64,000 nucleotides of DNA, taken from contig NZ_LMQL01000010.1 in NCBI RefSeq assembly GCF_001424545.1, positions 174,672 to 238,671 on the forward strand, read 5' to 3'. A model generated the notes under the pieces. It had not been told where the DNA came from. It ran no database searches and worked only from the letters and a program-made list of their open reading frames with translations. Positions within the stretch are counted from its first letter, which is position 1. Each line of letters opens with the position of its first letter. This stretch comes from Ramlibacter sp. Leaf400. GTDB lineage: Bacteria; Pseudomonadota; Gammaproteobacteria; Burkholderiales; Burkholderiaceae_C. Shown here piece by piece: positions 13,424 through 24,031 of the stretch. The position numbers and the translations under genes were made by a program.

Positions 13424-16054
13424 CTACGAAGCCGCCAGCGCTTCCAGCAGCTCCGTCTCGATCTGGATCTGCCGGCGGTTCTGCTGCAGCTCGGCGCCGT
13501 CGATCAGGAAGGTGTCCTCGACCCGCTCGCCCAGCGTGCTGACCTTGGCGAGCTGCAGGTTGATCTTGTGCCGCGCGAGCACGCGGGCGATCGAATAGAG
13601 CAGGCCCACGCGGTCGCTGGCCGAGACGCTGAGCAGCCAGCGCTGGGCCCGCTCGTCGGGCGTGAGCTGCACGCGCGGTGCGATCGGAAAGCTCTTGACG
13701 CGGCGCGAGACGCGGCCGCGGCTGGGCGCGGGCAGCGGCCCGGCGCGCTCCAGCGTCTGTTCCAGGCCCGACTCGACCATGCTGACCAGCTCGCGGTAGT
13801 GCTCGGGCAGCATGGAGGTGACGACCTGGAAAGTGTCCAGCGCAAAGCCGTTCCTGGCCGTGTGGATTCGCGCGTCCAGGATGGAGAAGCTGGCCTGGTC
13901 GAAGTAGCCGCAGATGCGGGCGAACAGGTCGGGCTGGTCGGGCGTGTACACCAGCACCTGCAGGCCTTCGCCCACGGGCGACATGCGCGCACGCACCACC
14001 GGCCTGGCCGTGCCCACGTGGCGCGAGAGGTGCCGCGTGTGCCAGGCGATCTCGCCGGCGTCGTGGCGCATGAAGTAGCCCACGTCCAGCGTGTCCCACA
14101 GCTTCTTGTGCACCTCGAAGGGCAGGGCGAACAGCTGCAGCAGCACCAGCGCCTCGCGCTTGCGGGCCTCGATCTCGGCGGCCTTGTCCGGCGCATGGCC
14201 GCCCAGCGCGCGCAGCGTGGCGCGGTACAGGTCCTCCAGCAGCTTGCCCTTCCAGGCGTTCCACACCTTGGGGCTGGTGCCGCGGATGTCGGCCACGGTC
14301 AGCAGGTACAGCGCCGTCAGGTTGCGCTCGGTGCCCACCCTCTGCGCGAAGGCGGAGATCACGGCCGGGTCGCTCAGGTCCTCCTTCTGCGCGATGCGGC
14401 TCATGGTGAGGTGCTCGCGCACCAGGAATTCGATCAGCCGGCAGTCGTCCGCCTCGATGGCGTGCTGCCTGCAGAAGTGGCGGACCTCGGCCGCGCCGAT
14501 CACCGAGTGGTCACCGCCGCGGCCCTTGCCGATGTCGTGGAAGAGGGCCGCGACGTACAGGATCCAGGGCTTGTCGTAGCCGGCCGCCAGCTGCGAGCAG
14601 AACGGGTACTCGTGCGCGTGCTCGGCGATGAAGAAGCGCCGCACGTTGCGCAGCACCATCAGGATGTGCTGGTCCACCGTGTAGACGTGGAACAGGTCGT
14701 GCTGCATCTGGCCCACGATGCGGCGGAACACCCACAGGTAGCGGCCCAGCACCGAGGTCTGGTTCATCAGCCGCAGCGCGTGCGTGATGCCCGAGGGCTG
14801 CAGCAGCATCGCCTTGAAGGTGGCGTGGTTCACCGGGTCGTTGCGGAACTTCGAGTCCATCACGCCGCGCGCGTTGTACAGGGCGCGCAGCGTGCGGGCC
14901 GACAGGCCGTTGATGCCCACCGTGGTCTGGAACAGCAGGAAGGTCTCGAGGATGGCGTGCGGTTCCTGCTGGTACAGGTCGTCGCTGGCGACCTCCAGCA
15001 TGCCGGCCTTGTTGGCGAAGCGCGGGTTGATCGGCACCGGCTCGTGCCCGCTGGGGTTGATGCGCTCCTCGATGTTCAGCAGCAGGATCTGGTTGAGCTG
15101 AGTGACGGCCTTGGCGGCCCAGTAGAAGCGCTTCATCAGCGCCTCGCTGGCCCGCTGGAGGACCCGGCCTTCCGGGCTGGTGGCGGTGCGGTAGCCGAAC
15201 GACTCGGCCACCGCGGTCTGCAGGTCGAACACCAGCCGGTCCTCGCGCCGGCCGGCGATGGCGTGCAGCCGCGCGCGGATCAGGCTGAGCAGCGCCTCGT
15301 TGCGCTGGATCTGCTGCGCCTCCAGCGGGGTGGCCAGGCCGTTGGCGGCCAGCTCGTCCCAGCTGCCGCCGAAGCCGGCCGCCTTGGACACCCACAGGAT
15401 GACCTGCAGGTCGCGCAGGCCGCCGGGCGACTCCTTGCAGTTGGGCTCCAGCGAGTACGGCGTGTTCTCGAACTTGGTGTGCCGCTGGCGCATCTCCAGC
15501 GTCTTGGCGATGAAGAAGGCGCGCGGGTCCAGCGTGGCGCGGAAGCGCTCCTGGAAGGTCGCGAACAGCCCGCGGTCGCCGCAAAGGAGGCGAGATTCGA
15601 GCAGCGAGGTCTGGATGGTCACGTCGGCCTCGGCGGCGGCCACGCATTCGCGGACCGTGCGCACGCTGGAGCCGATCTCCAGGCCGATGTCCCAGCAGCG
15701 GCCGATGAAGCTTTCCAGGCGCTGCTTGAGCTCGCCGTTGCCGTCGCCGTCGGCCTGCACCCCGTCGGGCAGCAGCACCAGAACGTCGACGTCGGAATGC
15801 GGGAACAGTTCGCCGCGGCCGTAGCCCCCGACGGCCAGGAGCGCGACTTCGGCCGGGAAGCCCGAGGCCTGCCACAGCGCCCCGAGCGCTGCATCGACGT
15901 GGCGCGCCAGCCGCCGCAGCACGGTGCCGATGGAACGGGTGGGGTTGCCCTCGCGCAGCAGCGCGGCGGTGAGGGCCGCCTTCTGCGCCTTGAGCTGCTC
16001 GCGCAGGGCGGCGGTCGAGGTGTCCGGCGGGGGCTGGAGGACGGCCGAGGCCAT
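13424..16054 (-). CDS. glnD: Bifunctional PII uridylyltransferase/uridylyl-removing enzyme
   Basis: GlnD senses glutamine and uridylylates or deuridylylates PII (GlnB/GlnK), setting nitrogen assimilation. The 876-residue product has the nucleotidyltransferase motif [20 protein letters not shown] near residue 71, a PII-UTase helical region, and an HD phosphohydrolase domain ([15 protein letters not shown]). Two C-terminal ACT domains follow, the last ending ...[11 protein letters not shown]. The start at 16054 ([13 protein letters not shown]) is chosen because the frame stays open upstream through map on the same strand. It begins 17 bp after map ends, so both are likely cotranscribed. Confidence 0.95.
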   Translation of the reverse strand: MASAVLQPPPDTSTAALREQLKAQKAALTAALLREGNPTRSIGTVLRRLARHVDAALGALWQASGFPAEVALLAVGGYGRGELFPHSDVDVLVLLPDGVQADGDGNGELKQRLESFIGRCWDIGLEIGSSVRTVRECVAAAEADVTIQTSLLESRLLCGDRGLFATFQERFRATLDPRAFFIAKTLEMRQRHTKFENTPYSLEPNCKESPGGLRDLQVILWVSKAAGFGGSWDELAANGLATPLEAQQIQRNEALLSLIRARLHAIAGRREDRLVFDLQTAVAESFGYRTATSPEGRVLQRASEALMKRFYWAAKAVTQLNQILLLNIEERINPSGHEPVPINPRFANKAGMLEVASDDLYQQEPHAILETFLLFQTTVGINGLSARTLRALYNARGVMDSKFRNDPVNHATFKAMLLQPSGITHALRLMNQTSVLGRYLWVFRRIVGQMQHDLFHVYTVDQHILMVLRNVRRFFIAEHAHEYPFCSQLAAGYDKPWILYVAALFHDIGKGRGGDHSVIGAAEVRHFCRQHAIEADDCRLIEFLVREHLTMSRIAQKEDLSDPAVISAFAQRVGTERNLTALYLLTVADIRGTSPKVWNAWKGKLLEDLYRATLRALGGHAPDKAAEIEARKREALVLLQLFALPFEVHKKLWDTLDVGYFMRHDAGEIAWHTRHLSRHVGTARPVVRARMSPVGEGLQVLVYTPDQPDLFARICGYFDQASFSILDARIHTARNGFALDTFQVVTSMLPEHYRELVSMVESGLEQTLERAGPLPAPSRGRVSRRVKSFPIAPRVQLTPDERAQRWLLSVSASDRVGLLYSIARVLARHKINLQLAKVSTLGERVEDTFLIDGAELQQNRRQIQIETELLEALAAS

Positions 16055-16071
16055 GGCCGGGGACGCGCCGG

Positions 16072-16878
16072 TCAGGCGGCGTTGACGAAGGGCGGGGGCG
16101 GCGGGCTGCCGGCCGACAGGGTGAGGACCTCGTAGCCGGTCTCGGTGACCAGCACGGTGTGCTCCCACTGGGCGGACAGCGAATGGTCCTTGGTGACGAT
16201 GGTCCAGCCGTCGTTGCCGAACTCCTTCACCTCCTTGCGGCCGGCGTTGATCATCGGCTCGATGGTGAAGGTCATGCCCGGCTCCAGCTTCTCCAGCGTG
16301 CCGGGCTTCCCGTAGTGGAGCACCTGCGGCTCCTCGTGGAAGTTGCGGCCGATGCCGTGGCCGCAGAACTCGCGCACGACGGAAAAGCCGTTCTTCTCGG
16401 CGAACTGCTGGATCGCCCAGCCGATGTCGCCCAGGTGGATGCCGGGGCGCACCTTGACGATGCCCTGCCACATGGCCTCGTAGGTGAAGTTGACCAGCCG
16501 CCGGGCGGCGATGGAGACGTCGCCCACCACGAACATGCGGCTGGTGTCGCCGTACCAGCCGTCCTTGATGACGGTGACGTCGACGTTGACGATGTCGCCC
16601 TTCTTCAGCGGCTTGTCGTTGGGGATGCCGTGGCAGACCACGTGGTTGACCGAGGTGCACAGCGAAGCCGGGTAGGGCGGGTAGCCCGGCGGCTGGTAGC
16701 CCAGCGTCGCCGAGGTCGTGCCCTGCTTCTTCATGTACTCGGCCGCGAGCCGGTCGATCTCCCGCGTGGTGATGCCCGGCTTGATGTGGGGGGTGAGGTG
16801 GTCCAGCACCTCGGCCGCCAGCCGGCCGGCGATGCGCATGCCCTGGATGCCTTGCGCGTCCTTGTACGTGATGCTCAT
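16072..16878 (-). CDS. map: Methionine aminopeptidase type I
   Basis: Removes the initiator methionine after deformylation; di-metal pita-bread enzyme. All five metal ligands can be placed in the 268-residue sequence: D100 (VNVDVT), D111 (GDTSRM), H174 (GHGIG), E207 (FTIEPM) and E239 (WEHTV), plus H83 in VCHGIP. Type I is shown by the absence of an insert in the C-terminal half. It is cotranscribed with glnD downstream and divergent from purL. With def 3 kb away, the two N-terminal processing enzymes are neighbours but not in one operon. Confidence 0.96.
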   Translation of the reverse strand: MSITYKDAQGIQGMRIAGRLAAEVLDHLTPHIKPGITTREIDRLAAEYMKKQGTTSATLGYQPPGYPPYPASLCTSVNHVVCHGIPNDKPLKKGDIVNVDVTVIKDGWYGDTSRMFVVGDVSIAARRLVNFTYEAMWQGIVKVRPGIHLGDIGWAIQQFAEKNGFSVVREFCGHGIGRNFHEEPQVLHYGKPGTLEKLEPGMTFTIEPMINAGRKEVKEFGNDGWTIVTKDHSLSAQWEHTVLVTETGYEVLTLSAGSPPPPPFVNAA

Positions 16879-16933
16879 GGAGCGAATTATCCCAGAGGCC
16901 CCCGGGCCTCGCAGGGGCGTGGGCGGTGCCCGG

Positions 16934-16978
16934 TAAAATGCCGGGGCTCATGGCGCCGCCCCAGTCAGCGGCGGCGCC
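16934..16978 (+). promoter_or_regulatory. purL leader: -10-like box and strong hairpin
   Basis: TAAAAT at 16934-16939 is a good -10 hexamer, though no convincing -35 lies at the right spacing. Downstream, GGCGCCGCC (16952-16960) and GGCGGCGCC (16970-16978) form a perfect 9-bp stem with a 9-nt loop, ending 25 nt before the purL GTG. It could be a leader structure affecting translation. No run of T follows, so it is not a classic terminator. Confidence 0.4.
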
Positions 16979-17003
16979 TTCCTCTCCCACACAGGCTTTC
17001 ACA

Positions 17004-20000
17004 GTGACCCTGCACATCACCGAGTTCGAGGGTGGCCGCGCCCTCAGCGAGTTCCGCATCCGGCAACTGCTCCCCCGGCTCCAGGAAGTGCACGACAAGG
17101 TCAGCGGCGTGTCAGCCCGCTTCGTCCACGTGGCGGCGTGGGACCACCCGCCCTCCGGCGCCGAGCGCGAGCGACTGGCCGCGCTGCTGACCTACGGCGA
17201 GCCCTTCGAGGGCGCCGCGCAGGGCGAGCTGTTCGTCGTCTCGCCGCGCCTGGGCACCGTCTCGCCCTGGGCCTCCAAGGCCACCGACATCGCCCACAAC
17301 TGCGGCATCGCGGTGCGACGGGTCGAGCGCGCGGTGGAGTGGCGCGTGGCGCTCAAGTCGCCGCTGCTGGGCCAGGCTCAGCTGTCGGCGGCCCAGCGCG
17401 AGGCCATCGCCGGCCTGCTGCACGACCGCATGACCGAGAGCGTGCTGGCCGACCGCGCCGGCGCGCACCGCCTGTTCAGCGAACTGGCGCCTTCGCCCAT
17501 GGAAGAGGTGGACGTGCTGGGGGGCGGCCGCGCCTCGCTGGAGAAGGCCAACCTGCAGTTCGGCCTGGCGCTGGCCGAGGACGAGATCGACTACCTGCTC
17601 GACGCCTTCCGCGGCCTGGGCCGCAACCCGACCGACGTCGAGCTGATGATGTTCGCGCAGGCCAACAGCGAGCACTGCCGGCACAAGATCTTCAACGCGG
17701 ACTTCACCATCGACGGCCAGCGGCAGGAGCACAGCCTGTTCGGGATGATCCGGCACACGCACCGCACGAATCCGCAGCACACGGTGGTGGCCTACTCGGA
17801 CAACGCCGCCGTCATGGAGGGCGCCCGGGTGGAGGCTTTCGCGCCGGCGCGCGGCGACGGTCCCGCGGCGTATGCGCGCCAGGCGGCGCTGCACCACGTG
17901 CTGATGAAGGTGGAGACGCACAACCACCCGACGGCGATCTCGCCTTTCCCGGGCGCCTCCACGGGCGCGGGCGGCGAGATCCGCGACGAGGGCGCCACCG
18001 GCCGTGGTGCCAAGCCCAAGGCGGGCCTGACGGGCTTTTCGGTGTCGCGGCTCTGGGACAACCCCAACGGCCGGCCGGCGCACATCGCCAGCGCGCTGCA
18101 GATCATGACCGAGGGTCCGCTGGGCGGCGCCGCGTTCAACAACGAGTTCGGCCGGCCCAATTTGCTGGGCTACTTCCGCGAGTACGAACAGGACGTGGCC
18201 GGCGTGGCGCGCGGCTACCACAAGCCCATCATGATCGCGGGCGGCCTGGGCAGCATCGAGGCCGGGCAGACGCACAAGGAGCGCTTCCCCGCCGGCACGC
18301 TGCTGGTGCAGCTGGGCGGGCCGGGGATGCGCATCGGCATGGGCGGCGGCGCCGCCAGCTCGATGGCGACGGGCACCAACGCGGCGGAGCTGGACTTCGA
18401 CTCGGTGCAGCGCGGCAACCCGGAGATCGAGCGGCGCGCGCAGGAGGTCATCAACCACTGCTGGTCGCTGGGCGCGGCCAACCCGGTGCTGGCCATTCAC
18501 GACGTGGGTGCCGGCGGCCTGTCGAATGCCTTCCCCGAGCTCACGAACGACGCCGGCCGCGGCGCGCGCTTCGACCTGCGCGAGGTGCCGCTGGAGGAGT
18601 CCGGCCTGGCGCCCAAGGAGATCTGGTGCAACGAGAGCCAGGAGCGCTACGTCCTGGCCATAGCGCCGCAGTCGCTGGAGCAGTTCCGCGCGTTCTGCGA
18701 GCGGGAGCGGTGCCCGTTCGCGGTGGTCGGCGTCGCGACCGAGGAGCGGCAGCTGATCGTCGGCGAGAACCTCCAGGCCTCGTCCGGAGGGGCAGGGAGC
18801 CACGCCGTGGACATGCCGATGGACGTCCTCCTCGGCAAGCCGCCCAAGATGCACCGCGATGTGCAGCGCCTGAAGCGCGAAGTGCCGCCCATCGAGCTGA
18901 CCGGCGTCGACCTGCAGGACGCGGTGATCAAGGTGCTGGCGCACCCGACGGTCGCCTCCAAGCGCTTTCTGATCACCATCGGCGACCGCACCGTGGGCGG
19001 TCTGTCGCACCGCGACCAGATGGTGGGCCCCTGGCAGGTGCCGGTGGCCGACTGCGCCGTGACGCTGGCCGACTTCCAGGGCTTCGCGGGCGAGGCCATG
19101 AGCCTGGGAGAGCGCACGCCGCTGGCGGCCACCGACGCCGCCGCTTCGGGCCGCATGGCGGTGGCCGAGGCCATCACCAACCTGCTGGCCGCCCCCATCG
19201 AACTGCCCCGCGTGAAGCTGTCGGCCAACTGGATGGCCGCCTGCGGCGAAGCGGGCGAGGACGCGGCGCTGTACGAGACGGTGAAGGCCGTCGGCCTGGA
19301 GCTGTGCCCGGCCCTGGGCGTGTCCATCCCGGTCGGCAAGGACAGCCTGTCGATGCGCACCCAGTGGCAGGAGGGCGGGGCGGCCAAGAAGGTGGTCTCG
19401 CCCGTCAGCCTGATCGTGACCGCCTTCGCCAGCATCGACGACGTGCGCACCACGCTCACGCCGCAACTTGCGGCGACCGAGGACACGACGCTGGTGCTGG
19501 TGGACCTGGGCAAGGGACGGGGCCGCATGGGCGGCAGCATCCTGGCGCAGGTGCTGGCGCAGCCCGGCGGCGACGTGCCCGACCTGGACGATCCGCGGGA
19601 CCTGGTGAACCTGGTGGCGGCGGTCAACGCGCTGCGCGCTCAGGGCCGCGTGCTGGCCTACCACGACCGCAGCGACGGCGGCCTGCTGGCGGCGGCCTGC
19701 GAGATGGCGTTCGCCGGCCAGGTCGGCGTGAGCCTGAACGTGGACCTGCTGGTCACCGAAGGCGACGGCATCAGCGACAGCCGCGCCGAGTACGGCGATG
19801 CCAAGAACTGGGCCTCGCAGGTCAGCGCGCGCCGCGAGGAGCTCACCTTGCGCGCCCTGTTCAACGAGGAACTGGGCGTGCTGCTGCAGGTGCGCACCGA
19901 CGAGCGCAACGAAGTCATGCAGGTGCTGCGCGAGCACGGGCTGTCCAAGTTCAGCCACTTCGTGGGCAAGACCCGGCCGGCCTCGTCCGCCATCGAGGTG

Positions 20001-20996
20001 GGCAAGGGCGAGGTCCAGGTCTGGCGCGACACCAAGGCGGTGTTCTCCGCCAGGCTGGCCGACCTGCACCAGGTGTGGGACAGCGTCAGCTGGAAGATCT
20101 GCCAGCAGCGCGACAACCCGGCGGGCGCCGATGCCGAGCACGCGGCCGCCGGCGACCCGGCCGATCCGGGCCTGCAGTTCGCGCCGGCCTTCGATCCGCG
20201 CGAGGACGTGGCCGCCCCGTACCTGAACCTGGCCCGTCCCCGCGTGGCCATCCTGCGGGAGCAGGGCGTCAACTCGCACGTGGAGATGGCGTACTGCTTC
20301 GACCTGGCCGGCTTCGAGGCGGTGGACGTGCACATGACCGACCTGCAGTCGGGCCGCGCCGAACTGCCCCAGTTCAAGGGCTTCGTCGCGTGCGGTGGCT
20401 TCAGTTACGGCGACACGCTGGGCGCCGGCATCGGCTGGGCCCGCAGCATCACGTTCAACCCGAAGCTGTCGGAGCAGTTCCAGGCCTTCTTCGGCCGCGA
20501 CGACACCTTCGCCCTGGGCGTGTGCAACGGCTGCCAGATGCTGGCCGAGCTGGCCGACATCATCCCGGGCGCCCAGGCCTGGCCGCGTTTCACCACCAAC
20601 CGCAGCGAGCGCTACGAGGCGCGGCTGTCGCAGGTGGAGGTGCTGCCGTCGCCCAGCCTGTTCTTCGACGGCATGGCCGGCAGCCGCCTGCCGATCGTGG
20701 TGGCGCACGGCGAGGGCTATGCGAACTTTGCGCAGCGGGGCGATCCGGCCCGGGCGATCGCGGCGATGCGCTTCATCGACCACCACGGGCAGCCGACCGA
20801 GCAGTACCCGCTGAACCCCAATGGCAGCCCGGGCGGGCTGACGGCGGTGACGACGGCCGATGGCCGCTTCACGGCCATGATGCCGCACGCCGAACGCGTG
20901 TTCCGCAACGTCCAGATGTCGTGGACGGGGGGCGACAAGAGCGAGTTCAGCCCCTGGCTGCGGATCTGGCGAAACGCCAGGAAGTGGGTGGGGTAA
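17004..20996 (+). CDS. purL: Phosphoribosylformylglycinamidine synthase (FGAR amidotransferase), large single-chain form
   Basis: Catalyses the ATP- and glutamine-dependent conversion of FGAR to FGAM in purine synthesis. The 1330-residue single chain has an N-terminal PurS-like domain, a linker, two AIRS-type ATP domains ([30 protein letters not shown]) and a C-terminal class I glutaminase domain. In the last, [11 protein letters not shown] holds the nucleophilic Cys, and [11 protein letters not shown] and the final His/Glu complete the triad. GTG 17004 ([11 protein letters not shown]) is preferred over ATGs at 16926-16950, which would place the leader hairpin inside the gene. Monocistronic. 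Confidence 0.95.
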   Translation: MTLHITEFEGGRALSEFRIRQLLPRLQEVHDKVSGVSARFVHVAAWDHPPSGAERERLAALLTYGEPFEGAAQGELFVVSPRLGTVSPWASKATDIAHNCGIAVRRVERAVEWRVALKSPLLGQAQLSAAQREAIAGLLHDRMTESVLADRAGAHRLFSELAPSPMEEVDVLGGGRASLEKANLQFGLALAEDEIDYLLDAFRGLGRNPTDVELMMFAQANSEHCRHKIFNADFTIDGQRQEHSLFGMIRHTHRTNPQHTVVAYSDNAAVMEGARVEAFAPARGDGPAAYARQAALHHVLMKVETHNHPTAISPFPGASTGAGGEIRDEGATGRGAKPKAGLTGFSVSRLWDNPNGRPAHIASALQIMTEGPLGGAAFNNEFGRPNLLGYFREYEQDVAGVARGYHKPIMIAGGLGSIEAGQTHKERFPAGTLLVQLGGPGMRIGMGGGAASSMATGTNAAELDFDSVQRGNPEIERRAQEVINHCWSLGAANPVLAIHDVGAGGLSNAFPELTNDAGRGARFDLREVPLEESGLAPKEIWCNESQERYVLAIAPQSLEQFRAFCERERCPFAVVGVATEERQLIVGENLQASSGGAGSHAVDMPMDVLLGKPPKMHRDVQRLKREVPPIELTGVDLQDAVIKVLAHPTVASKRFLITIGDRTVGGLSHRDQMVGPWQVPVADCAVTLADFQGFAGEAMSLGERTPLAATDAAASGRMAVAEAITNLLAAPIELPRVKLSANWMAACGEAGEDAALYETVKAVGLELCPALGVSIPVGKDSLSMRTQWQEGGAAKKVVSPVSLIVTAFASIDDVRTTLTPQLAATEDTTLVLVDLGKGRGRMGGSILAQVLAQPGGDVPDLDDPRDLVNLVAAVNALRAQGRVLAYHDRSDGGLLAAACEMAFAGQVGVSLNVDLLVTEGDGISDSRAEYGDAKNWASQVSARREELTLRALFNEELGVLLQVRTDERNEVMQVLREHGLSKFSHFVGKTRPASSAIEVGKGEVQVWRDTKAVFSARLADLHQVWDSVSWKICQQRDNPAGADAEHAAAGDPADPGLQFAPAFDPREDVAAPYLNLARPRVAILREQGVNSHVEMAYCFDLAGFEAVDVHMTDLQSGRAELPQFKGFVACGGFSYGDTLGAGIGWARSITFNPKLSEQFQAFFGRDDTFALGVCNGCQMLAELADIIPGAQAWPRFTTNRSERYEARLSQVEVLPSPSLFFDGMAGSRLPIVVAHGEGYANFAQRGDPARAIAAMRFIDHHGQPTEQYPLNPNGSPGGLTAVTTADGRFTAMMPHAERVFRNVQMSWTGGDKSEFSPWLRIWRNARKWVG

Positions 20997-21035
20997 GTCC
21001 CTGTCGGTCAGCGGCAGCGGCGCGCGATTGCCCCC

Positions 21036-21079
21036 TTGACCGTCCCCTGCCGCAGAGGTTCAATGTAACGCCGGGTTAC
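21036..21079 (+). promoter_or_regulatory. Candidate promoter with small inverted repeat upstream of the 99-aa protein
   Basis: TTGACC (21036-21041), a 17-bp spacer and TTCAAT (21059-21064) make a plausible sigma70 promoter. GTAAC (21065-21069) and GTTAC (21075-21079) form a short dyad at the expected start point. The following gene begins at 21131. By eye only. Confidence 0.4.
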
Positions 21080-21130
21080 GCGCGCCTCGCAGCAGGAAGC
21101 GGGCGGGCCCCACCGGACAAAGGCCTCAAG

Positions 21131-21430
21131 ATGTTCAAGCTGTTCCGACGCGCCGAGCCTCCCAAACCCGAACGCAAGCCCGCGGCCCCGGCCGCGCGGG
21201 CGTCGGCGCGGCCGCGGTCGCTTCCGCTGGTGCCGGAACCGCCCCCGGTGCCTGAGGTGCGGGAAGACCACGACGAATCGGCCTGGGACCTGTGGGAGCA
21301 GTCCCAGTTCCAGCTCGACAGCCAGATGGGCGGCCTGTCGCCGGCCGATTCGGTGCGGGTGCGCGAGGGACGTCCCAGCCAGATGGACGACCTCGATCCC
21401 TTCCAGCGCATCGGCAAGAACGACCGCTAG
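21131..21430 (+). CDS. Small hypothetical protein
   Basis: Unrecognised 99-residue protein. It begins MFKLFRRAEPPKPERKP, a basic amphipathic N-terminus followed by a Pro/Ala/Arg-rich stretch to about residue 45. An acidic, ordered-looking C-terminal half follows (EDHDESAWDLWEQSQFQLDS, then a short tail ending QRIGKNDR). There is no signal peptide or membrane helix. It has its own promoter-like region and lies in the same direction as purL, 134 bp downstream. Codon use resembles its neighbours, and the end matches a clean stop, so I think it is real. Function unknown. Confidence 0.6.
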   Translation: MFKLFRRAEPPKPERKPAAPAARASARPRSLPLVPEPPPVPEVREDHDESAWDLWEQSQFQLDSQMGGLSPADSVRVREGRPSQMDDLDPFQRIGKNDR

Positions 21431-21438
21431 CCGGTTTC

Positions 21439-21464
21439 TCGCCGGTCGCCCTGCTGGCCGGCGA
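21439..21464. repeat. Short perfect inverted repeat after the 99-aa gene
   Basis: TCGCCGG (21439-21445) and CCGGCGA (21458-21464) form a 7-bp stem with a 12-nt loop, 8 bp after the stop of the small gene. There is no T tract, so terminator function is uncertain. Confidence 0.35.
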
Positions 21465-21496
21465 CCGCCCCGACCCGGGGCCTAAACTCTGCCGCG

Positions 21497-22237
21497 ATGC
21501 CCAGCGCCCGCTACGACCGCCTCGACGCCCTGCGGGGCGCCGCCATCGTCTGGATGACGGTCTACCACTTCTGCTTCGACCTCAACCACTTCCGCTGGAT
21601 CCGCCAGGACTTCTACGCCGACCCGGTCTGGACCTGGCAGCGCACCGCCATCGTCAGCCTGTTCCTGTTCTGCGCCGGACTGTCGCAGGCGGTGGCGCAT
21701 GCGCAGGGCCAGTCCTGGCCTCGGTTCTGGCGGCGCTGGGGGCAGATCGCCGCCTGCGCGCTGCTGGTGACGATCGGGTCCTGGTACATGTTCCCGCGCA
21801 GCTACATCTTCTTCGGCGTGCTGCACGGGATCGCGGCGATGCTCCTCGTGGTGCGGCTGACCGCGGGGTGGGGACGGGGGCTGTGGCTCGCCGGCGCCGC
21901 GGCCATCGGACTTTGGGCCCTGGCGCCCATGGCGCACGCCGCCTGGCCGTCGCTGGAGTTCCTCAACCGAGGGCCGTTCCACTGGCTGGGGCTTATCAGC
22001 CGCAAGCCGGTCACCGAGGACTACGTGCCGGTCTTCCCGTGGCTGGGGGTGATGTGGTGGGGGATGGCGGCCGGGCAATGGCTGCTGGCGCGCAGGCCGG
22101 CGCTGCTGCAAGGGCGGCTGATGGCGCCCGGTGCCGGCGCGCTGGCCTGGATGGGGCGGTGGAGCCTGACCTGGTACATGCTGCACCAGCCGGTGTTGAT
22201 CGGGGTGCTGACGGTGGTGGCGGCGCTGGTGCGCTGA
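21497..22237 (+). CDS. DUF1624 / heparan-alpha-glucosaminide N-acetyltransferase-like membrane protein
   Basis: Polytopic membrane protein of 246 residues. It starts with the hallmark RYDRLDALRGAAIVWMTVYH, as in DUF1624 and acyltransferase-3-like proteins. Family members are proposed transmembrane acyltransferases, but none in this branch has a known substrate. About seven hydrophobic segments can be seen, for example TAIVSLFLFCAGLSQAVA, GQIAACALLVTIGSWYMF and YIFFGVLHGIAAMLLVV. The last is LTWYMLHQPVLIGVLTVVAAL with a conserved-looking MLHQP. It is followed by inverted-repeat copy 3 and the convergent PPIase gene. Confidence 0.8.
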   Translation: MPSARYDRLDALRGAAIVWMTVYHFCFDLNHFRWIRQDFYADPVWTWQRTAIVSLFLFCAGLSQAVAHAQGQSWPRFWRRWGQIAACALLVTIGSWYMFPRSYIFFGVLHGIAAMLLVVRLTAGWGRGLWLAGAAAIGLWALAPMAHAAWPSLEFLNRGPFHWLGLISRKPVTEDYVPVFPWLGVMWWGMAAGQWLLARRPALLQGRLMAPGAGALAWMGRWSLTWYMLHQPVLIGVLTVVAALVR

Positions 22238-22288
22238 ACGGCTGACCCGCTCCCGTCCCGGACGACGTCGACCCGACCCCCTTCCGCC

Positions 22289-22385
22289 GTCATTCCCGCG
22301 GAGGCGGGAATCCAGTGCTTCCAATCCGCCAAAAGAAAAGCGGCCTCGCGGCCGCTTCCTGGATTCCCGCCTGCGCGGGAATGAC
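22289..22385. repeat. Inverted-repeat element, copy 3
   Basis: Arms GTCATTCCCGCGGAGGCGGG and the near complement ending CGCGGGAATGAC. The centre carries its own palindrome, AAGCGGCCTCGCGGCCGCTT. It separates two convergent genes, where it could also act in termination. Confidence 0.9.
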
Positions 22386-22401
22386 GAGAAGGTGTGGCGT
22401 G

Positions 22402-23181
22402 CTACTCCACCTTCGCGCCCGTGCGCAGGTCCTGCTGGAACTTCGCCAGCTTCTGCTGCTGCAGCGCCTGCGCAATCTGTGGCTTGACCTCGTCCATCTT
22501 GGGCAGCTGCGCTTCGCGCACGTCGTCCACGCGGATCACGTGCCAGCCGAACTGGCTCTTGACCGGGGCATCGGTGGTCTGGCCCTTGTTGAGCTTGATC
22601 ATGGCCTGCGAGAACTCGGGCACGTAGCTGGCCGCGTTGGCCCAGTCGAGGTCGCCGCCGTTGGCGCCGGAGCCCGGGTCCTTCGACTGCTTCTTGGCGA
22701 TGTCCTCGAACTTGCCGCCCTTCTTGAGGCTGGCGATGATGGTCTTGGCCTCGTCTTCCTTCTCCACCAGGATGTGGCGGGCCTTGTATTCCTTGCCGCC
22801 GTTGGCCGCCACGAACTTGTCGTACTCGGCCTTGATGTCGGCATCGGTCACCGGGTTCTTCTTCTGGTAATCGGCGAACAGCTCGCGGATCAGCAGGGTC
22901 TGGCGGGCCAGCTCCATCTGGGTGCGGAAGTCGTCGCTGCCGTCCAGGCCGCGCTTCTGGGCTTCCTGCATGAAGACCTCGCGCGCGATGACCTCTTCCT
23001 TGAGCTGCTCGGCGACGTCGGGCGTGATCGGCCGGCCGGACTTGGCCAGCTGCGAAGCCAGGGCGTCCACGCGGGCCTTGGGCACCGGCTTGCCGTTGAC
23101 GATGGCGACGTTCTGGGCCGCTGCCGGAAGCGCGGCGCACAAGAGAGCTGCGGCCAACGCCGCAACGATTTGCTTTTTCAT
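22402..23181 (-). CDS. Periplasmic parvulin-type peptidyl-prolyl cis-trans isomerase
   Basis: 259-residue exported foldase of the SurA/PpiC/PrsA class. A Sec signal peptide (MKKQIVAALAAALLCAALPAAAQ) precedes a SurA_N-like helical region (KPVPKARVDALASQLAK...). The rotamase domain begins at about residue 130 with YKARHILVEKEDEAKTI, and includes SGANGGDLDWA and FGWHVIRVDD. It likely assists folding of envelope proteins. I chose ATG 23181 because it starts directly at the signal peptide; an in-frame ATG at 23199 would add six residues. It is the last gene of the selO-msrB-yciB-bolA-PPIase series, 44 bp after bolA. Confidence 0.9.
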   Translation of the reverse strand: MKKQIVAALAAALLCAALPAAAQNVAIVNGKPVPKARVDALASQLAKSGRPITPDVAEQLKEEVIAREVFMQEAQKRGLDGSDDFRTQMELARQTLLIRELFADYQKKNPVTDADIKAEYDKFVAANGGKEYKARHILVEKEDEAKTIIASLKKGGKFEDIAKKQSKDPGSGANGGDLDWANAASYVPEFSQAMIKLNKGQTTDAPVKSQFGWHVIRVDDVREAQLPKMDEVKPQIAQALQQQKLAKFQQDLRTGAKVE

Positions 23182-23225
23182 GGGGGAGGTCCCTCTCAAG
23201 GGTCGAATCGGAAGCGGGGGAGTGG

Positions 23226-23492
23226 TCAGGAGGTTTCGATGGCCAGCGCATGCAGCCCGGCGTCGATGTAATCCTGCAACGCATCATACACAAGGCGATG
23301 TCGCGCCAGCCGGGCCTTCCCACTGAAGAGCGGGGAGTCGATGCGGACCCGGAAATGGGTGCCGGAGCCCGTGCCGTCGGCCCCCGCATGGCCCGCATGG
23401 GCGCCGCTTTCGTCGATGACTTCCAGCCGGGTCGGCGCCAGCCGCTCGGCCAGGCGCCGGTGCAGGGCCTCGGCGGTGATCCCGGTCGGCAT
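23226..23492 (-). CDS. bolA: BolA family protein
   Basis: 88-residue BolA/IbaG-type protein. These proteins bind monothiol glutaredoxin and Fe-S clusters, and some act as transcription factors. The sequence has the class II KH-like layout: ITAEALHRRLAERLAPTRLEVIDES, a Gly/His-rich insert, THFRVRIDSPLFSGKARLARHRLVYDAL with the conserved R-H-R-V region, and LHALAIET at the end. The start at 23492 lies two bases from the yciB stop. Its place between YciB and a periplasmic PPIase is the common betaproteobacterial order. Confidence 0.93.
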   Translation of the reverse strand: MPTGITAEALHRRLAERLAPTRLEVIDESGAHAGHAGADGTGSGTHFRVRIDSPLFSGKARLARHRLVYDALQDYIDAGLHALAIETS

Positions 23493-23494
23493 GG

Positions 23495-24031
23495 CTATTC
23501 CGTCTCGGTCTTCATGAAGCGTGACAGGTAGGCCGCCTGCGCCAGCACGAAGGCGATCATCAGCCCGAGGCCGCCGAACAGCTTGAAGTTCACCCAGGTG
23601 TCGGTCTCGAAGTTGTAGGCGACCCAGAGGTTGGCCACGCCCATGACGGCGAAGAAGGCGATCCAGCTCCAGTTCATCACCCGCCAGGCGGCATCGGGCA
23701 GGGACATCTGCGCGCCCATGAGCGACTTGAGCAGGTTGCGGCGGAACACCAGCTGGCCGATGGCCAGCGCACCGCCCATAAGCCAGTACAGCACGGTGGG
23801 CTTCCACTTGATGAAGGTGTCGTTGTGCGACAGCAGGGTGGCCCCGCCGAACAGCACGATCACCCCCAGGCTCAGCCATTGCATCGGTTCGACCTTGCCG
23901 GTGGACCAGCGCAACCAGGCGATCTGCGCCACCGTGGCGGCGATGGCCACGCCCGTGGCCACCCAGATGTCGAACAGCTTGAAGGCGACGAAGAAGACGA
24001 CGATGGGCAGGAAATCGATGAGCAGTTTCAT
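23495..24031 (-). CDS. yciB: Inner membrane septation protein A (YciB/IspZ)
   Basis: 178-residue integral membrane protein of the YciB family, implicated in septation and envelope integrity. Five or six hydrophobic helices are visible: [70 protein letters not shown], [17 protein letters not shown] and [32 protein letters not shown] and LWVAYN are family signatures. Its ATG overlaps the msrB stop by 4 bp. Confidence 0.93.
   Translation of the reverse strand: MKLLIDFLPIVVFFVAFKLFDIWVATGVAIAATVAQIAWLRWSTGKVEPMQWLSLGVIVLFGGATLLSHNDTFIKWKPTVLYWLMGGALAIGQLVFRRNLLKSLMGAQMSLPDAAWRVMNWSWIAFFAVMGVANLWVAYNFETDTWVNFKLFGGLGLMIAFVLAQAAYLSRFMKTETE

Noticed and set aside
17112..20888. A 1258-codon minus-strand open frame opposite purL
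   Set aside because: Antisense shadow with His/Arg/Gly-biased composition; purL on the plus strand has all family motifs.
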